From Actinomycetes bacterium (GTDB lineage: Bacteria; Actinomycetota; Actinomycetes; Actinomycetales; Actinomycetaceae), in the NCBI GenBank assembly GCA_023389315.1, contig JAEWEQ010000079.1, forward strand, positions 1 to 53,168: DNA of 53,168 nucleotides. Direction: 5' to 3'. Below the pieces are notes generated by a model, which worked only from the letters and a program-made list of their open reading frames with translations, had not been told where the DNA came from and did no database searches. A program made the translations under genes and the position numbers. Numbering within the stretch: the stretch's first letter is position 1; every line of letters starts with the position of its first letter. Below are positions 25,721-34,893 of the stretch, in pieces.

Positions 25721-27001
25721 GTGGAGCACGAAGACGGGTGCGACCTAAGTGCCGACGTCGTCGTAGTTGGCGCCGGACCCGCAGGCTCAGCCACCTCTTA
25801 CTACCTCGCGCGCGCCGGACTTGACGTGATCTTGCTGGAGAAAGCCAGCTTCCCGCGCGACAAGATCTGCGGCGATGGTCTCACTCCTGCCGCAGTGGCA
25901 GAAGTGAACCTGATGGGCGTGGACACCACCGGGTGGATGCGCAACAAGGGCCTCAACGTAGTGGGCGGAGGACACTCCATCTACCTGCCGTGGATTGAAC
26001 AAAAATCCAGCCCCGACTACGGCATGGCCCGCGCCCGTATGGACTTCGACCACGACCTCGCCCAACGCGCCGTCAGCGCTGGCGTGCGACTGTACGAAAA
26101 CCACACCGTCACCGGTGCCCTGCAAACCCCCAGCGGACGCATGCGTGGGGTAGTGGCGAAAGTCGGCAAAGGTAAAGACGCCCAAACCGTGGAAGTAAAA
26201 GCCCCCGTGGTGGTGGAAGCCGGCGGGGTGGCCGCCCGCCTAGCCACCTCCGTAGGGATTGAGAAGATCGCCAACCGCCCCATGGGAGTGGCGGCGCGCG
26301 CCTACTTCAAATCCCCCAAGGGAGACTCCGAATGGATGGACTCCCACCTGGAACTGTGGTCCGGCAAGCGCGGCGAATCAGACCTTTTGCCCGGCTACGG
26401 ATGGATCTTCCCCCTCGGTGACGGCGTCGTAAACGTCGGCCTGGGGTCGGTTTCCTCCACCGCTAAAGCCACCACCTTGCCGTACCGGGAAATCTTCAAA
26501 ACCTGGACCGCGAACCTGCCCCAAGAGTGGGAACTGACCCCGGAAAACCAAATTGGGCCACTGCGCTCGGCCGCCCTGCCCATGTCGTTCAACCGCAAGC
26601 CGCACTACCGCGATGGCCTAGTCATTGTTGGTGACGCCGGCGGCATGGTTTCCCCCTTCGACGGTGAAGGTATCGCCCCCGCCATGCGGGCCGGGCGCTA
26701 CGCCGCCGAAGCCATCGTCTCCGCCCTCGGGCGCCGCTCCGACGCCGGATTCGACAAAGCCATGGAAACCTACACCGAAGCCCTGGGGCAAGACTGGGGC
26801 GGGTACTACTCCATGGGGCGCATTTTCGTGCGGCTGATTGAAAACCCGCAAATCATGCACTTGTGCACCAAATACGGGCTACCGCGCCCGCGCCTGATGA
26901 AGCTGGTACACAAACTGCTGTCCGACTCCTACGAGCGGCGCGGCGGGGACTTCGATGACCGACTGATTCACACGCTGTCGAAGGTGGTACCGAAAGTATG
27001 A
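25721..27001 (+). CDS. Geranylgeranyl reductase family FAD enzyme (MenJ-like)
   Basis: Flavoprotein that probably saturates one isoprene unit of the menaquinone tail, as MenJ does in mycobacteria. It has 426 residues. The N-terminal FAD site is VVVVGAGPAGSATSYYLARAG (about residues 13-33), followed by FPRDKICGDGLTP, the signature of the geranylgeranyl reductase family, and a second flavin motif VIVGDAGGMVSPFDGEGIAPA (about 303-323). The start is GTG 25721, well placed after GGGGAGGAAAGC. The placement beside menG and just before the nuo operon supports a quinone substrate. A role on a different polyprenyl lipid cannot be excluded from sequence alone. Confidence 0.87.
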   Translation: MEHEDGCDLSADVVVVGAGPAGSATSYYLARAGLDVILLEKASFPRDKICGDGLTPAAVAEVNLMGVDTTGWMRNKGLNVVGGGHSIYLPWIEQKSSPDYGMARARMDFDHDLAQRAVSAGVRLYENHTVTGALQTPSGRMRGVVAKVGKGKDAQTVEVKAPVVVEAGGVAARLATSVGIEKIANRPMGVAARAYFKSPKGDSEWMDSHLELWSGKRGESDLLPGYGWIFPLGDGVVNVGLGSVSSTAKATTLPYREIFKTWTANLPQEWELTPENQIGPLRSAALPMSFNRKPHYRDGLVIVGDAGGMVSPFDGEGIAPAMRAGRYAAEAIVSALGRRSDAGFDKAMETYTEALGQDWGGYYSMGRIFVRLIENPQIMHLCTKYGLPRPRLMKLVHKLLSDSYERRGGDFDDRLIHTLSKVVPKV

Positions 27002-27152
27002 GTAACTTTGCCCATATTCACCGCCCGAGCGTGCGCGCACTGCAACCGAGATCAGCGACAATAACACTATGGGAGGGCCGCGTGCGCCCCCACTTCGCCA
27101 CAATGGACACCCCGGTGAACTGCCTGCGGGGCACCCACCGTCTGGAGGCAAA

Positions 27153-27515
27153 ATGAATAACCCATATTTCCCACTCGTCATCTTGGCGATCACGGCGATC
27201 GCTGTGGCCCTCGGCGGCCTCGGTGCTTCCGCGATCCTGGGCCCGACGAAGAAAAACAAAGTTAAGGCCTCCAACTACGAGTGCGGGGTCGACCCTTTGC
27301 ACACCGAGGCTGAGATGGGGCGCTTCCCGGTCAAGTACTACCTGGTTGCGATGACCTTCATCGTATTCGACATTGAGGTCGTGTTCCTCTACCCGTGGGC
27401 CGTTAGCTTCGGGCAGCTGGGACTGTTTGGCCTGATCGTCATGCTCACGTTCATCGCCCTCATCACCGTGCCATTCATTTACGAATGGCGTCGCGGTGGT
27501 CTGGAATGGGACTGA
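27153..27515 (+). CDS. nuoA: NADH-quinone oxidoreductase subunit A
   Basis: Small membrane subunit of complex I at the junction of the peripheral and membrane arms. From ATG 27153, after TCTGGAGGCAAA, it has 120 residues. The in-frame ATG at 27069 would add 28 residues unlike the family and is rejected. Three helices are visible, and the family mark KASNYECGVDP (about residues 41-51) lies in the first loop. It is the first of fourteen nuo genes in standard order. The 150 bp upstream contain TGCAAC and CACTAT boxes 18 nt apart as a weak promoter candidate. Confidence 0.95.
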   Translation: MNNPYFPLVILAITAIAVALGGLGASAILGPTKKNKVKASNYECGVDPLHTEAEMGRFPVKYYLVAMTFIVFDIEVVFLYPWAVSFGQLGLFGLIVMLTFIALITVPFIYEWRRGGLEWD

Positions 27516-27530
27516 TAGGAGGGAATAGTT

Positions 27531-28085
27531 ATGGGACTTGAAGAACAACTTCCCGCCGGTATTGCGCTGACTTCCATTGAGAAAGTCCTCGGCCTGGCAC
27601 GCAAGCACTCCCAATGGCCCGTCACCATGGGTCTGGCTTGCTGCTCGATCGAGATGATGGCTGCCGGTACCCCGCGTTTCGACATGTCGCGCTTCGGCCT
27701 GGAGGTGTTCCGCGCCTCGCCGCGCCACGCCGACCTGATGATCGTGGCCGGGCGCCTGTCCCACAAGATGGCTCCCATCGTGCGTCGCGTGTACGACTCT
27801 ATGCCTGAACCCAAGTGGGTTATCTCCATGGGGGCGTGCGCGTCCTCGGGCGGCATGTTCAACAACTACGCGCTGGTGCAGGGCTGTGACCACATCATCC
27901 CGGTGGACGTTTACCTGCCCGGCTGCCCGCCACGCCCGGAAGCGTTGATTAACTCCATCCTGGTGCTGCGCGAACAGATCTACAACGAGCCCCTGGGTGC
28001 CAACCGCCGCGAAATCGCACGCAAGGCGGAAGAAGCTGCCCTGGCGGCCACCCCCACCCACCAGATGAAGGGACTGCTGGCATGA
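27531..28085 (+). CDS. nuoB: NADH-quinone oxidoreductase subunit B
   Basis: Peripheral-arm subunit that carries the N2 [4Fe-4S] cluster, the last electron carrier before quinone. It has 184 residues. The cluster cysteines are visible: adjacent pair in GLACCSIEMMA (about residues 37-38), one in MGACASSGGMFNNY, and one in LPGCPPRPEAL. AGGAGG precedes the ATG, and the gene overlaps nuoC by 4 bp. The C-terminal tail (LAATPTHQMKGLLA) is typical of actinobacterial NuoB. Confidence 0.97.
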   Translation: MGLEEQLPAGIALTSIEKVLGLARKHSQWPVTMGLACCSIEMMAAGTPRFDMSRFGLEVFRASPRHADLMIVAGRLSHKMAPIVRRVYDSMPEPKWVISMGACASSGGMFNNYALVQGCDHIIPVDVYLPGCPPRPEALINSILVLREQIYNEPLGANRREIARKAEEAALAATPTHQMKGLLA

Positions 28086-28831
28086 GTGAAAACGTCCCCA
28101 CCACGCCCGCTGAGACCAGTGGGCAGGCCGTGACCGGCCTCGTGCAACACAGTGAACACGGTGACACCGCGCCCCGCGTGGTAGAGGTCCGCAAAGGCCA
28201 ATGGGGGGTGCGCGGCTCCGGCGACACCACCGGTTTCGGTGGCCTCACCCGCGAAGTCGTGCTCCCCGGCGAATCCGCCCGCCCCTACGGCGGTTGGTTC
28301 GATTCCGTGGTCGACATCCTCGAAGAGTTGATTTGCGAGGACGGGAACGCAGTTTCCGAAGTCATCCAGCGGGTGGTCGTGGACCGCGATGAACTGACTA
28401 TCTTTATTGCCCGCGAACACCTGGTAGAGGTATGCCGCCTGCTGCGCGATGACCAAGACCTGCGTTTTGAGTTGTGCTTGGGTGTTTCCGGCGTTCACTA
28501 TCCCGGAGATGAAGGGGCGGAACTGCACGCCGTCTACCACCTGATGTCGGTCACCCACAACCGCAACCTGCGCCTGGAAGTGACGTGCCCGGATGCGGAT
28601 TGCCGCATCCCCTCAGTGGTTTCCATCTACCCCGGCAATGACTGGCATGAGCGTGAAACCTGGGATCTGATGGGGATCGTGTTCACCGGCCACCCGGGTC
28701 TGACTCGTACCGCCATGCCCGATGACTGGGTAGGACACCCACAGCGTAAGGATTACCCCCTGGGCGGCATCCCGGTGGAATACAAGGGTGCCACCGTTCC
28801 CCCGCCCGACACCCGGAGGTCGTACAACTAA
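28082..28831 (+). CDS. nuoC: NADH-quinone oxidoreductase subunit C
   Basis: 30-kDa peripheral subunit that supports the quinone-site module with NuoD. It has 249 residues, with an N-terminal extension of about 60 residues before the conserved domain. Family segments are AVYHLMSVTHNRNLRLEV, SIYPGNDWHERETWDLMGI (about residues 180-198) and AMPDDWVGHPQRKDYPLGG. The start overlaps nuoB (ATGA), and the TAA stop shares a base with the nuoD ATG. It is separate from nuoD, not fused as in Escherichia coli. Confidence 0.96.
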   Translation: MSENVPTTPAETSGQAVTGLVQHSEHGDTAPRVVEVRKGQWGVRGSGDTTGFGGLTREVVLPGESARPYGGWFDSVVDILEELICEDGNAVSEVIQRVVVDRDELTIFIAREHLVEVCRLLRDDQDLRFELCLGVSGVHYPGDEGAELHAVYHLMSVTHNRNLRLEVTCPDADCRIPSVVSIYPGNDWHERETWDLMGIVFTGHPGLTRTAMPDDWVGHPQRKDYPLGGIPVEYKGATVPPPDTRRSYN

Positions 28832-30180
28832 TGAAGGAAAGCACACCGGTATTCCGCGCCACGGCATCCAGCCTGGACGTGGATGAGCTACCCGAAGTCC
28901 TCGCCCAAGGTGGGGACTGGGAAGACGTGCTGTCGGAGATCGAAAAACTCTCCCACGAACGCATCGTCCTCAACCTCGGCCCCGTCCACCCCTCCACCCA
29001 CGGGGTGCTGCGCGTAATCCTTGAAATCGACGGCGAAACTGTGCGCGAATCCCGCCTCAACACCGGGTACCTGCACACCGGTATCGAAAAGAACATGGAG
29101 TACCGCACCTGGACGCAGGGCGTGACCTTCTGCACCCGCATGGACTACGTCGCGCCCCTATTTAACGAGGCCGTGTACGTCCTCGGCGTGGAGAAACTCC
29201 TGGGCATCGAAGACCAAGTTCCCCAGCGCGCCAACTGGATACGCATCATGCTGATGGAACTCAACCGCATCGCCTCCCACCTGGTGGCAATCGGTTCGGG
29301 TGGTAACGAACTGGGCGCCACCACCATGATGACCATCGCCTTCCGTGAGCGCGAAGAAATCCTCCGGATTTTCGAACGCATCACCGGCTTGCGCATGAAC
29401 AACGCCTACTTCCGTCCCGGCGGCGTCGCTCAGGACATCCCCGAAGGCACCACCGAGTACGTGCGTGACCTGATGGTGAAGGTGCGCAAGGGTATCGGCG
29501 AGCTGCAGGACCTGACGCAGGAAAACCCGATCTTCAAACTGCGTCACATTGACGTGGGCTACATGTCGCTCGCATCCATGATGGCGCTGGGCATGACCGG
29601 CCCGTGTCTGCGTGCCGCCGGCCTGCCGCTGGATCTGCGCAAGACCCAGCCGTACTGGGGCTACGACCAGCTGGACTTCGACGTGCCCGTGCGCGATAAG
29701 TCCGACGCCTACAACCGCGTGCAGGTGCGTTTCGACGAGTGCTACCAGTCGCTGAAGATCATCATGCAATGCCTGGACCGCCTGGATGCGTGCGAAGGTG
29801 ACCCGGTGATGGTGCAAGATCCCGCCATCAAGTGGCCCGCCCAGCTGTCGGTTTCCGCCGACGGGCAGGGCAACTCGCTGGAGCACATCCGCGAAATCAT
29901 GGGCACCTCCATGGAGTCCCTGATCCACCACTTCAAGCTGGTGACCGAAGGCTTCAAGGTTCCCGCCGGCCAGGTTTACGCAATGGTGGAGCACGCTAAG
30001 GGCGTGATTGGTTGCCACGTGGTTTCTGACGGCGGCACCCGCCCCTACCGCGCGCACTTCCGCGACCCGTCCTTCTCGAACCTGCAGTCCTTCGCCATGA
30101 TGACCGAGGGCGGTCAGCTCGCTGACGTGGTGGTTTCCTTGGCATCTATCGACCCTGTGTTAGGAGGTGTGGACCGCTAA
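28831..30180 (+). CDS. nuoD: NADH-quinone oxidoreductase subunit D
   Basis: 49-kDa subunit that forms the quinone-binding cavity with NuoB. It has 449 residues. Conserved marks: NLGPVHPSTHGVLRVILEID (about residues 48-67) with the quinone-site His, YLHTGIEKNMEYRTW, MDYVAPLFNE, GLRMNNAYFRPGGVAQD, and the C-terminal KGVIGCHVVSDGGTRPYR. The C-terminus ends SIDPVLGGVDR, the usual form. Its start shares one base with the nuoC stop and its stop shares one base with the nuoE ATG. Confidence 0.97.
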   Translation: MKESTPVFRATASSLDVDELPEVLAQGGDWEDVLSEIEKLSHERIVLNLGPVHPSTHGVLRVILEIDGETVRESRLNTGYLHTGIEKNMEYRTWTQGVTFCTRMDYVAPLFNEAVYVLGVEKLLGIEDQVPQRANWIRIMLMELNRIASHLVAIGSGGNELGATTMMTIAFREREEILRIFERITGLRMNNAYFRPGGVAQDIPEGTTEYVRDLMVKVRKGIGELQDLTQENPIFKLRHIDVGYMSLASMMALGMTGPCLRAAGLPLDLRKTQPYWGYDQLDFDVPVRDKSDAYNRVQVRFDECYQSLKIIMQCLDRLDACEGDPVMVQDPAIKWPAQLSVSADGQGNSLEHIREIMGTSMESLIHHFKLVTEGFKVPAGQVYAMVEHAKGVIGCHVVSDGGTRPYRAHFRDPSFSNLQSFAMMTEGGQLADVVVSLASIDPVLGGVDR

Positions 30181-30959
30181 TGTACAGCCCCGAAGTTGAC
30201 CAGCGCCTACGCGCTGAAGCAGCCCAGATCATGGCGCGCTACCCCGCGGGCCACGAACGTTCCGCGCTGCTGCCGATGCTGCACCTGGTGCAATCCGAAG
30301 ACGGCTACGTTTCCGCTGACGGCATCACCTTGTGTGCGGAAATGCTGGGCCTGTCGCGCCCCGAGGTGAGCGCGGTTGCGACCTTCTACTCCCAGTACAA
30401 GCGCCACCCCAACGGCACCTACAACGTCGGTGTTTGCACCAACGCGCTGTGCGCCGTGATGGGTGGGGACCAGATTTGGGAAGCGGTGGAACACCACCTG
30501 GGAATCGGACACGACGAAACCACCGAAGATGGCACCATCACCTTGGAGCGGCTGGAATGTAACGCCGCTTGCGACTACGCGCCCGTGGTGATGGTGAACT
30601 GGGAGTTCTTCGACAACCAGACCCCCGAATCCACCATCGAGCTGGTTGATAACCTGCGTGCGGGCCGCCCGGTGCAGGCCACCCGCGGTGCCAACCAGGT
30701 GCCGACTTTCAAGGAAGTTTCCCACCTGTTGGCGGGGTTCGAGGACGGTCGCGTCGACGAAGGACCCTCCGCTGGGGAACCCAGCTTGCGGGGGTTGCGC
30801 ATCGCCGACGAACACCACTGGGTGTGCCCGGCTCCGCAAACCGGTAGCGCCAGCACCGAACCCGCACATGAAGTGGGTGGGGAACATTCTTCCGCGAACC
30901 GCCCGGCGGTCACCGAAGAAGATCAGCAGGGAACGAAAGACGGAGGTGAAGACAAGTGA
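30180..30959 (+). CDS. nuoE: NADH-quinone oxidoreductase subunit E
   Basis: 24-kDa thioredoxin-fold subunit with the N1a [2Fe-2S] cluster. It has 259 residues. The core occupies about residues 1-180: VATFYSQYKRHPNGTYNVGV, then cluster cysteines in VCTNALCAVMGG and ECNAACDYAPVVMVN. The last 70 to 80 residues are polar and low in complexity (HEVGGEHSSANRPAVTEEDQ), as is common in actinobacterial NuoE. It overlaps nuoF by 4 bp. Confidence 0.96.
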   Translation: MYSPEVDQRLRAEAAQIMARYPAGHERSALLPMLHLVQSEDGYVSADGITLCAEMLGLSRPEVSAVATFYSQYKRHPNGTYNVGVCTNALCAVMGGDQIWEAVEHHLGIGHDETTEDGTITLERLECNAACDYAPVVMVNWEFFDNQTPESTIELVDNLRAGRPVQATRGANQVPTFKEVSHLLAGFEDGRVDEGPSAGEPSLRGLRIADEHHWVCPAPQTGSASTEPAHEVGGEHSSANRPAVTEEDQQGTKDGGEDK

Positions 30960-32308
30960 GTGAGATGACGTTCACCAAACCGGGAACCCTCACCCCGATT
31001 GTCACCCGCGGCTGGGGCGAAGACCGCTCCTGGACGCTGGAATCCTACCGTTCTCGAGGTGGCTACAAGGGCCTGGAAAAGGCCCTCAAGATGGACCCCA
31101 AAGACATCACCGAAACGGTTAAGGCCTCCGGCTTGCGCGGCCGCGGTGGTGCGGGCTTCCCCACCGGGTTGAAGTGGTCGTTCCTGCCCCCCGATGACGG
31201 TAAAGCCCGTTACCTGGTGGTTAACGCTGACGAATCCGAGCCGGGTACCTGTAAAGACATCCCGCTGCTGATGGCTAACCCCCACGTCCTGATTGAAGGC
31301 ATGGCGATCACCGCCCGCGCGATCCGCTGCGAACACGCCTTCATTTACCTGCGCGGCGAGGTTGCCCACGTTTACCGGCGCCTGTTGGCGGCGGTGCGGG
31401 AAGCTGAGGAAGCCGGCCTGATCGGCCAGGGCCTGGGCCCCAACGGCGATTTCAACTTACGTATTACCGCGCACGCCGGTGCGGGTGCTTACATCTGTGG
31501 TGAGGAAACCGCGCTGCTCGATTCCCTGGAGGGACGCCGCGGACACCCGCGCCTGAAGCCCCCATTCCCCGCGGTGGAGGGCCTTTACGCCCGCCCCACG
31601 GTGGTTAACAACGTGGAATCCATCGCCCAGGTTTCCGGTATTTTCCAAAACGAGGACGGGTGGTTCAACACCATGGGGACGGAAAAGTCCTGCGGTCACG
31701 GCCTGTTCTCCATCTCCGGTCACGTAAACCGTCCGGGCCAGTTCGAAGCCCCCTTCGGCATCACCATGCGGGAACTGATCGAAATGGCCGGTGGGATCCG
31801 CGACGGACACACCCTGAAGTTCTGGACCCCCGGTGGTTCCTCCACCCCGATCTTCACCGAAGCGGAACTGGATGTGCCACTCGATTACGAGTCGGTCGCG
31901 CAGGCTGGCTCCATGCTGGCCACCCGCGCCCTGCAGGTGTTTGACGAAACCACTTCGGTGGTGCGCGTCATCTCCCGTTGGACCGACTTCTACCAACACG
32001 AATCGTGCGGTAAGTGCACCCCCTGCCGGGAAGGCACCTACTGGATGAAACAGATCATGCATCGCTTGGAAGAAGGCCGCGGCCTACCTGGCGATATTGA
32101 CCTACTTGACGAGATCGCTGGTAACATCGCGGGACGCTCCTTCTGCGCCCTGGGTGACGCCGCCGCCACTCCCATTAAGAGTGGTATCGCGCGTTTCCGT
32201 GAGGAGTTCGAACAGGGGATGCACACCTCCGCCCGCGAGTTGTTCCCCTACGAAGCGTCCGCCGTGTTCAACCGCTCCGCAGCTACCACTGAAGGAGGCC
32301 GCCGATGA
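30956..32308 (+). CDS. nuoF: NADH-quinone oxidoreductase subunit F
   Basis: 51-kDa subunit that binds NADH and FMN and holds the N3 [4Fe-4S] cluster. It has 450 residues. Motifs: the NADH/FMN glycine loop LRGRGGAGFPTGLKW (about residues 59-73), the FMN site VVNADESEPGTCKD, AGAGAYICGEETALLDSLEG (about 175-194), and the cluster cysteines in ESCGKCTPCREGTYW plus a later FCALGD. The start appears to be GTG at 30956, overlapping the nuoE stop. The gene overlaps nuoG by 4 bp. Confidence 0.97.
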   Translation: MSEMTFTKPGTLTPIVTRGWGEDRSWTLESYRSRGGYKGLEKALKMDPKDITETVKASGLRGRGGAGFPTGLKWSFLPPDDGKARYLVVNADESEPGTCKDIPLLMANPHVLIEGMAITARAIRCEHAFIYLRGEVAHVYRRLLAAVREAEEAGLIGQGLGPNGDFNLRITAHAGAGAYICGEETALLDSLEGRRGHPRLKPPFPAVEGLYARPTVVNNVESIAQVSGIFQNEDGWFNTMGTEKSCGHGLFSISGHVNRPGQFEAPFGITMRELIEMAGGIRDGHTLKFWTPGGSSTPIFTEAELDVPLDYESVAQAGSMLATRALQVFDETTSVVRVISRWTDFYQHESCGKCTPCREGTYWMKQIMHRLEEGRGLPGDIDLLDEIAGNIAGRSFCALGDAAATPIKSGIARFREEFEQGMHTSARELFPYEASAVFNRSAATTEGGRR

Positions 32309-34893
32309 GCGACAACGCCGCCGTGGAGATGGTGACACTCACCATCGACAACAACGAGGTAACTGTCCCCAAAGGCACCCTCATTATTCGCGCGGCCGAA
32401 ACCATCGGTATTCGGATCCCGCGTTTTTGTGACCACCCGCTCCTCAAACCCGCTGGCGCCTGCCGCCAGTGCCTAGTGGAAGTGGCCACCCCGGACCGCG
32501 AAGGCAACGTCCGCCCCATGCCCAAACCGCAGACCGCCTGCACCATGACGGTCATGCCGGGGATGGAAGTGAAGACCCAACGCACCTCCGAAGTGGCAGA
32601 AAAAGCCCAGAAGGGGATCATGGAGTTCCTCCTGATCAACCACCCACTGGACTGCCCCATCTGTGACAAGGGCGGGGAGTGCCCGCTGCAGAACCAAGCG
32701 ATGAGCGAAGGCCGCGCAGTTTCGCGTTTCACCGACGCCAAACGCACCTTCCCCAAGCCGGTGCGCCTGTCCACCCAGATCCTGCTGGACCGCGAACGCT
32801 GCATCCTGTGCCAGCGTTGCGTGCGTTTTTCTAAGGAAATCGCCGGCGACGCCTTCATCGACCTGCAAGGTCGCGGCGGCGGATCCTCCCCGGTAGACGA
32901 CCATTACTTCATGGGCGAGCAGATCGGCACCTTTGACACCGCCGTCCTCGGCTTCCATAACGAGGACGTTCCCGCCGGTGCCGACCTACCTGCCGCTGAC
33001 GGCCTGACCGGCCCGTACGGCGATCCCGGGATCGCCGGTTCCCTGCACGCCGGACCCACCGCAGATGCGCACCTGGACGAAACCGGGCGCCCCTTCGCGT
33101 CCTACTTCTCGGGCAACACCATCCAGATCTGCCCCGTAGGTGCCCTCACCTCCGCGTCCTACCGCTTCCGTGGCCGCCCCTTCGACCTGGCATCCACGCC
33201 CTCGGTAACTGAACACGACGCTTCTGGCTCCGCCATCCGCGTAGACATTCGCCGCGGCAACATCGTGCGTCGCCTGGCGGGTGAAGACGCGCAGGTAAAC
33301 GAAGAGTGGATCACCGACAAGGACCGCTTCGCCTACCAATGGGCCTACGGCGACAAGCGCTTGCAAGCACCGCTGGTGCGCGAAGGTGGGGAACTGGTGG
33401 AAACCACCTGGGCTGATGCCCTCACCCGCGCCGCCGCGGGACTGGCGCGCGCCAAAGGCAACGGCAAGATCGCCCTCATGCCAGGTGGCCGCCTGAGCGT
33501 GGAAGACGCCTACGCCTGGTCGAAGTTCGCCCGCCTGGTGCTGGGAACCAACCAAGTGGACCAGCGCGTGCGGACCACTAACTTCGAAGAAACCAAGTTC
33601 TTGGGAGCGGCGGTAGCCGGACGCGGTCTGGACGTCACCTACCAGGACCTGGAAAAAGCTGGCCGCGTGCTGCTGGTTGGTTTGGAAGCTGAAGACGAAA
33701 TCGGCTCGGTGTTCTTGCGCCTACGCAAGGGCATGCTGGCCGGGGGAGTGAAAGTCACCGTGGTGGCTCCCTACACCACCGCCTCCAGTGAGAAACTCCA
33801 AGCCGACGTGCTCCACGCCGCTCCCGGAACCGAACCGGAAGTGGTAGACCACCTGGATGCGCAGCTGCGCGAAGAACTCGCCAACGGCATCATCTTGGTG
33901 GGGGAGCGGTGCGTAAACACCCCCGGCCTGTACACCGCGGTGCTGCGCCTAGCGCGCTCCACCGGTGCGAAACTGGCGTGGATTCCGCGCCGCGCCGGCG
34001 AACGTGGAGGCGTGGAAGCTGGTTTGCTGCCGCAACTGCTGCCCTTCGGCCGGCCGGTGAACGACCCAGCGGCCCGCGCCGACGTCGAACGAGTCTGGGG
34101 CGGCCCACTGCCGCAAGAGGGCGCCAAGTGCACCGTCGACATGCTGACCGAAAGTGAGGAAAGCCCGCTGGCCGCCCTCGTGATCGGTGGCGTCGACGTA
34201 CGCGACGTACCCGACCCTGACCAACTGCGCCGCAGCATCGACACCGCCGGCTTCGTGGTCAGCTTGGAAGTGAACTCCACCGACATCAGCGAACTGGCGG
34301 ACGTGGTGCTCCCCGTCGCCCCGCCGAGTGAAAAGAACGGCACTTTCATTAACTGGGAAGGACGCCTGCGTCCCTTCGGACAAGCCCTGGCGTCGCGTTC
34401 CCTCACCGACCGGGATGTGCTGACCCGCCTATCCAGTGAACTCGGCGTGGAGCTGGGACTGGAAACGCTGGCGCAAACCCACGCGGAAATGAACGAACTG
34501 ATGGGTTGGTCCGGGGCGCGCCTGGAAGATCCCCAAGAAAGCCCGCGTGAACTACACGCGCCGGGCCGCGGGGAAGCCGTCCTCGCCACCCACAAACCCA
34601 TGCTGGACGACGGGTTGTTGCAAGCCGGGGCTGAGGAACTGGCCGGCACCGCCCGCAAGTCGGTGGCGCGCCTGAGCGAAGCCACCATCGCGCAGCTGGG
34701 CTTGAAGGAAGGTGAGCGCCTACAGGTGAGCACCGATCGGGGCACCATCACCTTGCCGGTGGTGGCCGCCGACCTGCCCGAAGGCGTGGTGTGGGTGCCC
34801 GAATGCTCCCGCTCCAGCCACGTGCATGAAACCCTCGGCGCCGCCCACGGCAGCGTCGTAACCATCGCCGCTTACTCGGAGGTGACCCGATGA
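32305..34893 (+). CDS. nuoG: NADH-quinone oxidoreductase subunit G
   Basis: 75-kDa iron-sulfur subunit of the NADH-input module. It has 862 residues. N-terminal cluster sites: [2Fe-2S] in FCDHPLLKPAGACRQCLVEV with a later TACTMTV, the His-containing [4Fe-4S] site in HPLDCPICDKGGECPLQNQ, and another in ERCILCQRCVRFSKEIAG. A further Cys is in IQICPVGALTS. The rest is a molybdopterin-oxidoreductase-like domain without cofactor. An inverted pair of the octamer (32943-32950 and 32961-32968) lies inside the coding region at a loop rich in Gly/Ala/Asp. It overlaps nuoH by 4 bp. Confidence 0.96.
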   Translation: MSDNAAVEMVTLTIDNNEVTVPKGTLIIRAAETIGIRIPRFCDHPLLKPAGACRQCLVEVATPDREGNVRPMPKPQTACTMTVMPGMEVKTQRTSEVAEKAQKGIMEFLLINHPLDCPICDKGGECPLQNQAMSEGRAVSRFTDAKRTFPKPVRLSTQILLDRERCILCQRCVRFSKEIAGDAFIDLQGRGGGSSPVDDHYFMGEQIGTFDTAVLGFHNEDVPAGADLPAADGLTGPYGDPGIAGSLHAGPTADAHLDETGRPFASYFSGNTIQICPVGALTSASYRFRGRPFDLASTPSVTEHDASGSAIRVDIRRGNIVRRLAGEDAQVNEEWITDKDRFAYQWAYGDKRLQAPLVREGGELVETTWADALTRAAAGLARAKGNGKIALMPGGRLSVEDAYAWSKFARLVLGTNQVDQRVRTTNFEETKFLGAAVAGRGLDVTYQDLEKAGRVLLVGLEAEDEIGSVFLRLRKGMLAGGVKVTVVAPYTTASSEKLQADVLHAAPGTEPEVVDHLDAQLREELANGIILVGERCVNTPGLYTAVLRLARSTGAKLAWIPRRAGERGGVEAGLLPQLLPFGRPVNDPAARADVERVWGGPLPQEGAKCTVDMLTESEESPLAALVIGGVDVRDVPDPDQLRRSIDTAGFVVSLEVNSTDISELADVVLPVAPPSEKNGTFINWEGRLRPFGQALASRSLTDRDVLTRLSSELGVELGLETLAQTHAEMNELMGWSGARLEDPQESPRELHAPGRGEAVLATHKPMLDDGLLQAGAEELAGTARKSVARLSEATIAQLGLKEGERLQVSTDRGTITLPVVAADLPEGVVWVPECSRSSHVHETLGAAHGSVVTIAAYSEVTR

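Noticed and set aside
27018..28061. 347-codon open frame antisense to nuoA-nuoB
   Set aside because: It spans two well-conserved genes and a gap, with composition typical of a mirror frame.
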